Positions 4,189-5,176 of a stretch of 5,176 bases of DNA are shown piece by piece. The position numbers were made by a program, and so were the translations under genes. Position 1 is the stretch's first letter, and each line of letters begins with the position of its first letter. The notes beneath the pieces were generated by a model. That model did not search any database. It was not told the origin of the DNA and was given only the letters and a program-made list of their open reading frames with translations. Source of the stretch: an uncultured Clostridia bacterium (lineage in GTDB: Bacteria; Bacillota; Clostridia; Oscillospirales; CAG-272); contig CANQXN010000128.1 in NCBI GenBank assembly GCA_947627815.1, positions 1-5,176 on the forward strand, given 5' to 3'.

Positions 4189-5176
4189 ATGAGCTATGTC
4201 AACGAAATTCTTACCGGGATCGAATCTCGGTATCAAGACCAACCCGAATTTTTACAGGCGGTCAGAGAAGTTTTGGAATCCATCTCGGTCGTCATTGATG
4301 CAGGTGAAGAAACCTACCGCAAGGAAGCCCTTTTAGAACGGCTGACAGAGCCGGATCGCGTGGTGATGTTCCGCGTGCCATGGGTCGACGATAAGGGCAA
4401 TATGCGGGTAAACCGTGGCTACCGCGTGCAGTTCAATAACGCGATCGGCCCCTATAAAGGCGGGCTGCGCCTTCATCCCTCGGTGAATCTGAGCATTTTA
4501 AAGTTTTTGGGCTTTGAACAGGTCTTTAAAAACGCCCTGACCGGCCTGCCCATCGGCGGCGGCAAGGGCGGTTCGGATTTCGACCCCAAAGGTAAGAGCG
4601 ACAGGGAAGTGATGGCGTTCTGCCAGTCCTTTATGACCGAGCTTTATAAATATACGGGAGAAAACACCGATGTGCCGGCCGGGGATATCGGCACCGGCGC
4701 CCGGGAAATCGGCTATCTTTTCGGTCAATATAAGCGGCTCACCGGCCGCTATGAAGGGGTTCTGACCGGCAAGGGGCTTAGCTTCGGCGGCTCTCTGGTG
4801 CGCACCGAGGCGACAGGCTACGGCTTGCTCTATCTTGTCAAGGAAATGTTAGACGATCACGGCATCGGGATCGCGGGCAAAACGGTGGCCGTTTCGGGCG
4901 CCGGCAATGTGGCGATCTATGCGATCGAAAAGGCCGAGCAGATGGGCGCCAAAGTCGTTACCGCCAGCGATTCCGCGGGCTGGGTTTACGACAGCGAAGG
5001 CATTGATGTCGCCCTGCTCAAAGAGATCAAAGAGGCAAAGCGCGGCCGCATGACCGATTATGCCGCCGCCCGTCCTTCCGCCTGCTATCACGAGGGGCGC
5101 GGCGTGTTCACCGTAAAGTGCGATATCGCCCTGCCCTGCGCCACCCAGAACGAACTTACCCTGAGCGATGCCGAAG
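4189..5176 (+). CDS. gdhA: Glutamate dehydrogenase, hexameric, probably NADP-specific (3' end cut by the window)
   Basis: The first 329 codons, open to the window edge; the family is about 445 residues, so roughly a quarter is missing. The enzyme interconverts 2-oxoglutarate plus ammonium and glutamate. The substrate domain (to about 200) holds PYKGGLRLHPSVN with K90, K114 in QVFKNAL, K126 in PIGGGKGGSD, and catalytic D166 in DVPAGDIG; these align with K89, K113, K125 and D165 of the Clostridium symbiosum enzyme. The Rossmann coenzyme domain begins at about 205, with the SGAGNVA fingerprint (236-242) and ASDSAG (259-264). The latter resembles NADP-type enzymes such as E. coli GdhA rather than the NAD-type clostridial FGNVA/SGPDG. 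A strong promoter of its own suggests high expression and an ammonium assimilation or amino-acid fermentation role. Confidence 0.95.
   Translation, partial: MSYVNEILTGIESRYQDQPEFLQAVREVLESISVVIDAGEETYRKEALLERLTEPDRVVMFRVPWVDDKGNMRVNRGYRVQFNNAIGPYKGGLRLHPSVNLSILKFLGFEQVFKNALTGLPIGGGKGGSDFDPKGKSDREVMAFCQSFMTELYKYTGENTDVPAGDIGTGAREIGYLFGQYKRLTGRYEGVLTGKGLSFGGSLVRTEATGYGLLYLVKEMLDDHGIGIAGKTVAVSGAGNVAIYAIEKAEQMGAKVVTASDSAGWVYDSEGIDVALLKEIKEAKRGRMTDYAAARPSACYHEGRGVFTVKCDIALPCATQNELTLSDAE

Noticed and set aside
1..5176. CRISPR array, insertion sequence, phage or defence genes
   Set aside because: No spaced direct repeats, transposase or defence domains were seen. All genes are housekeeping or common metabolic ones.

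Overview
The window looks like a chromosomal piece of a Gram-positive, low-to-mid GC Clostridia-type bacterium (Bacillota, possibly Oscillospirales/Ruminococcaceae; inferred from the proteins and from strong GGAGG ribosome binding sites, not proven). All six recognisable genes lie on the + strand. Four are a ribosomal/transcription/secretion housekeeping block and two are metabolic genes. Every long minus-strand open frame is a shadow of these GC-rich genes.

Region 1 (1-283) is the start of the block. It holds a near-consensus housekeeping sigma promoter (103-131), a hairpin with a T run exactly where the RNA should begin (138-159), and a leader of about 145 nt. The leader has repeated pairing segments and a possible 21-codon upstream frame whose stop overlaps the TTG start of rpmG. 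Nothing else can be called in bases 1-102.

Region 2 (284-2525) is rpmG (L33), secE, nusG, rplK (L11) and rplA (L1). rpmG-secE-nusG are packed with gaps of about 11-13 nt. A gap of about 100 nt between nusG and rplK carries a perfect 10-bp hairpin. Directly after it lies an element that copies the L1-binding stalk of 23S rRNA (GGTGGGAGG ... TTGAA.CCAC), which I read as the autogenous L1 operator of the rplK-rplA pair. A GC-rich hairpin terminator closes the block about 20 nt after rplA. The rplJ-rplL-rpoB genes that usually come next in Bacillota are absent here.

Region 3 (2526-4052) is a complete M20C-type aminoacyl-histidine dipeptidase (pepD) with all expected metal and catalytic residues. 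Region 4 (4053-5176) is a separate transcription unit. It has a TTGACT-17-TATAAT promoter, a leader of about 25 nt and the first 329 codons of a hexameric, probably NADP-type glutamate dehydrogenase (gdhA), cut by the window edge.

Together, L33, L11 and L1 build the large ribosomal subunit, SecE is the small essential subunit of the SecYEG translocon, and NusG couples RNA polymerase to termination, pausing and translation. PepD and GdhA serve dipeptide breakdown and glutamate/ammonium metabolism, and appear to be neighbours rather than part of the same operon. I see no clear new multi-gene system. The points most worth a second look are regulatory RNA (the rpmG leader and the L1 operator with its abutting hairpin), an unusual L11 sequence, and the broken ribosomal gene order.
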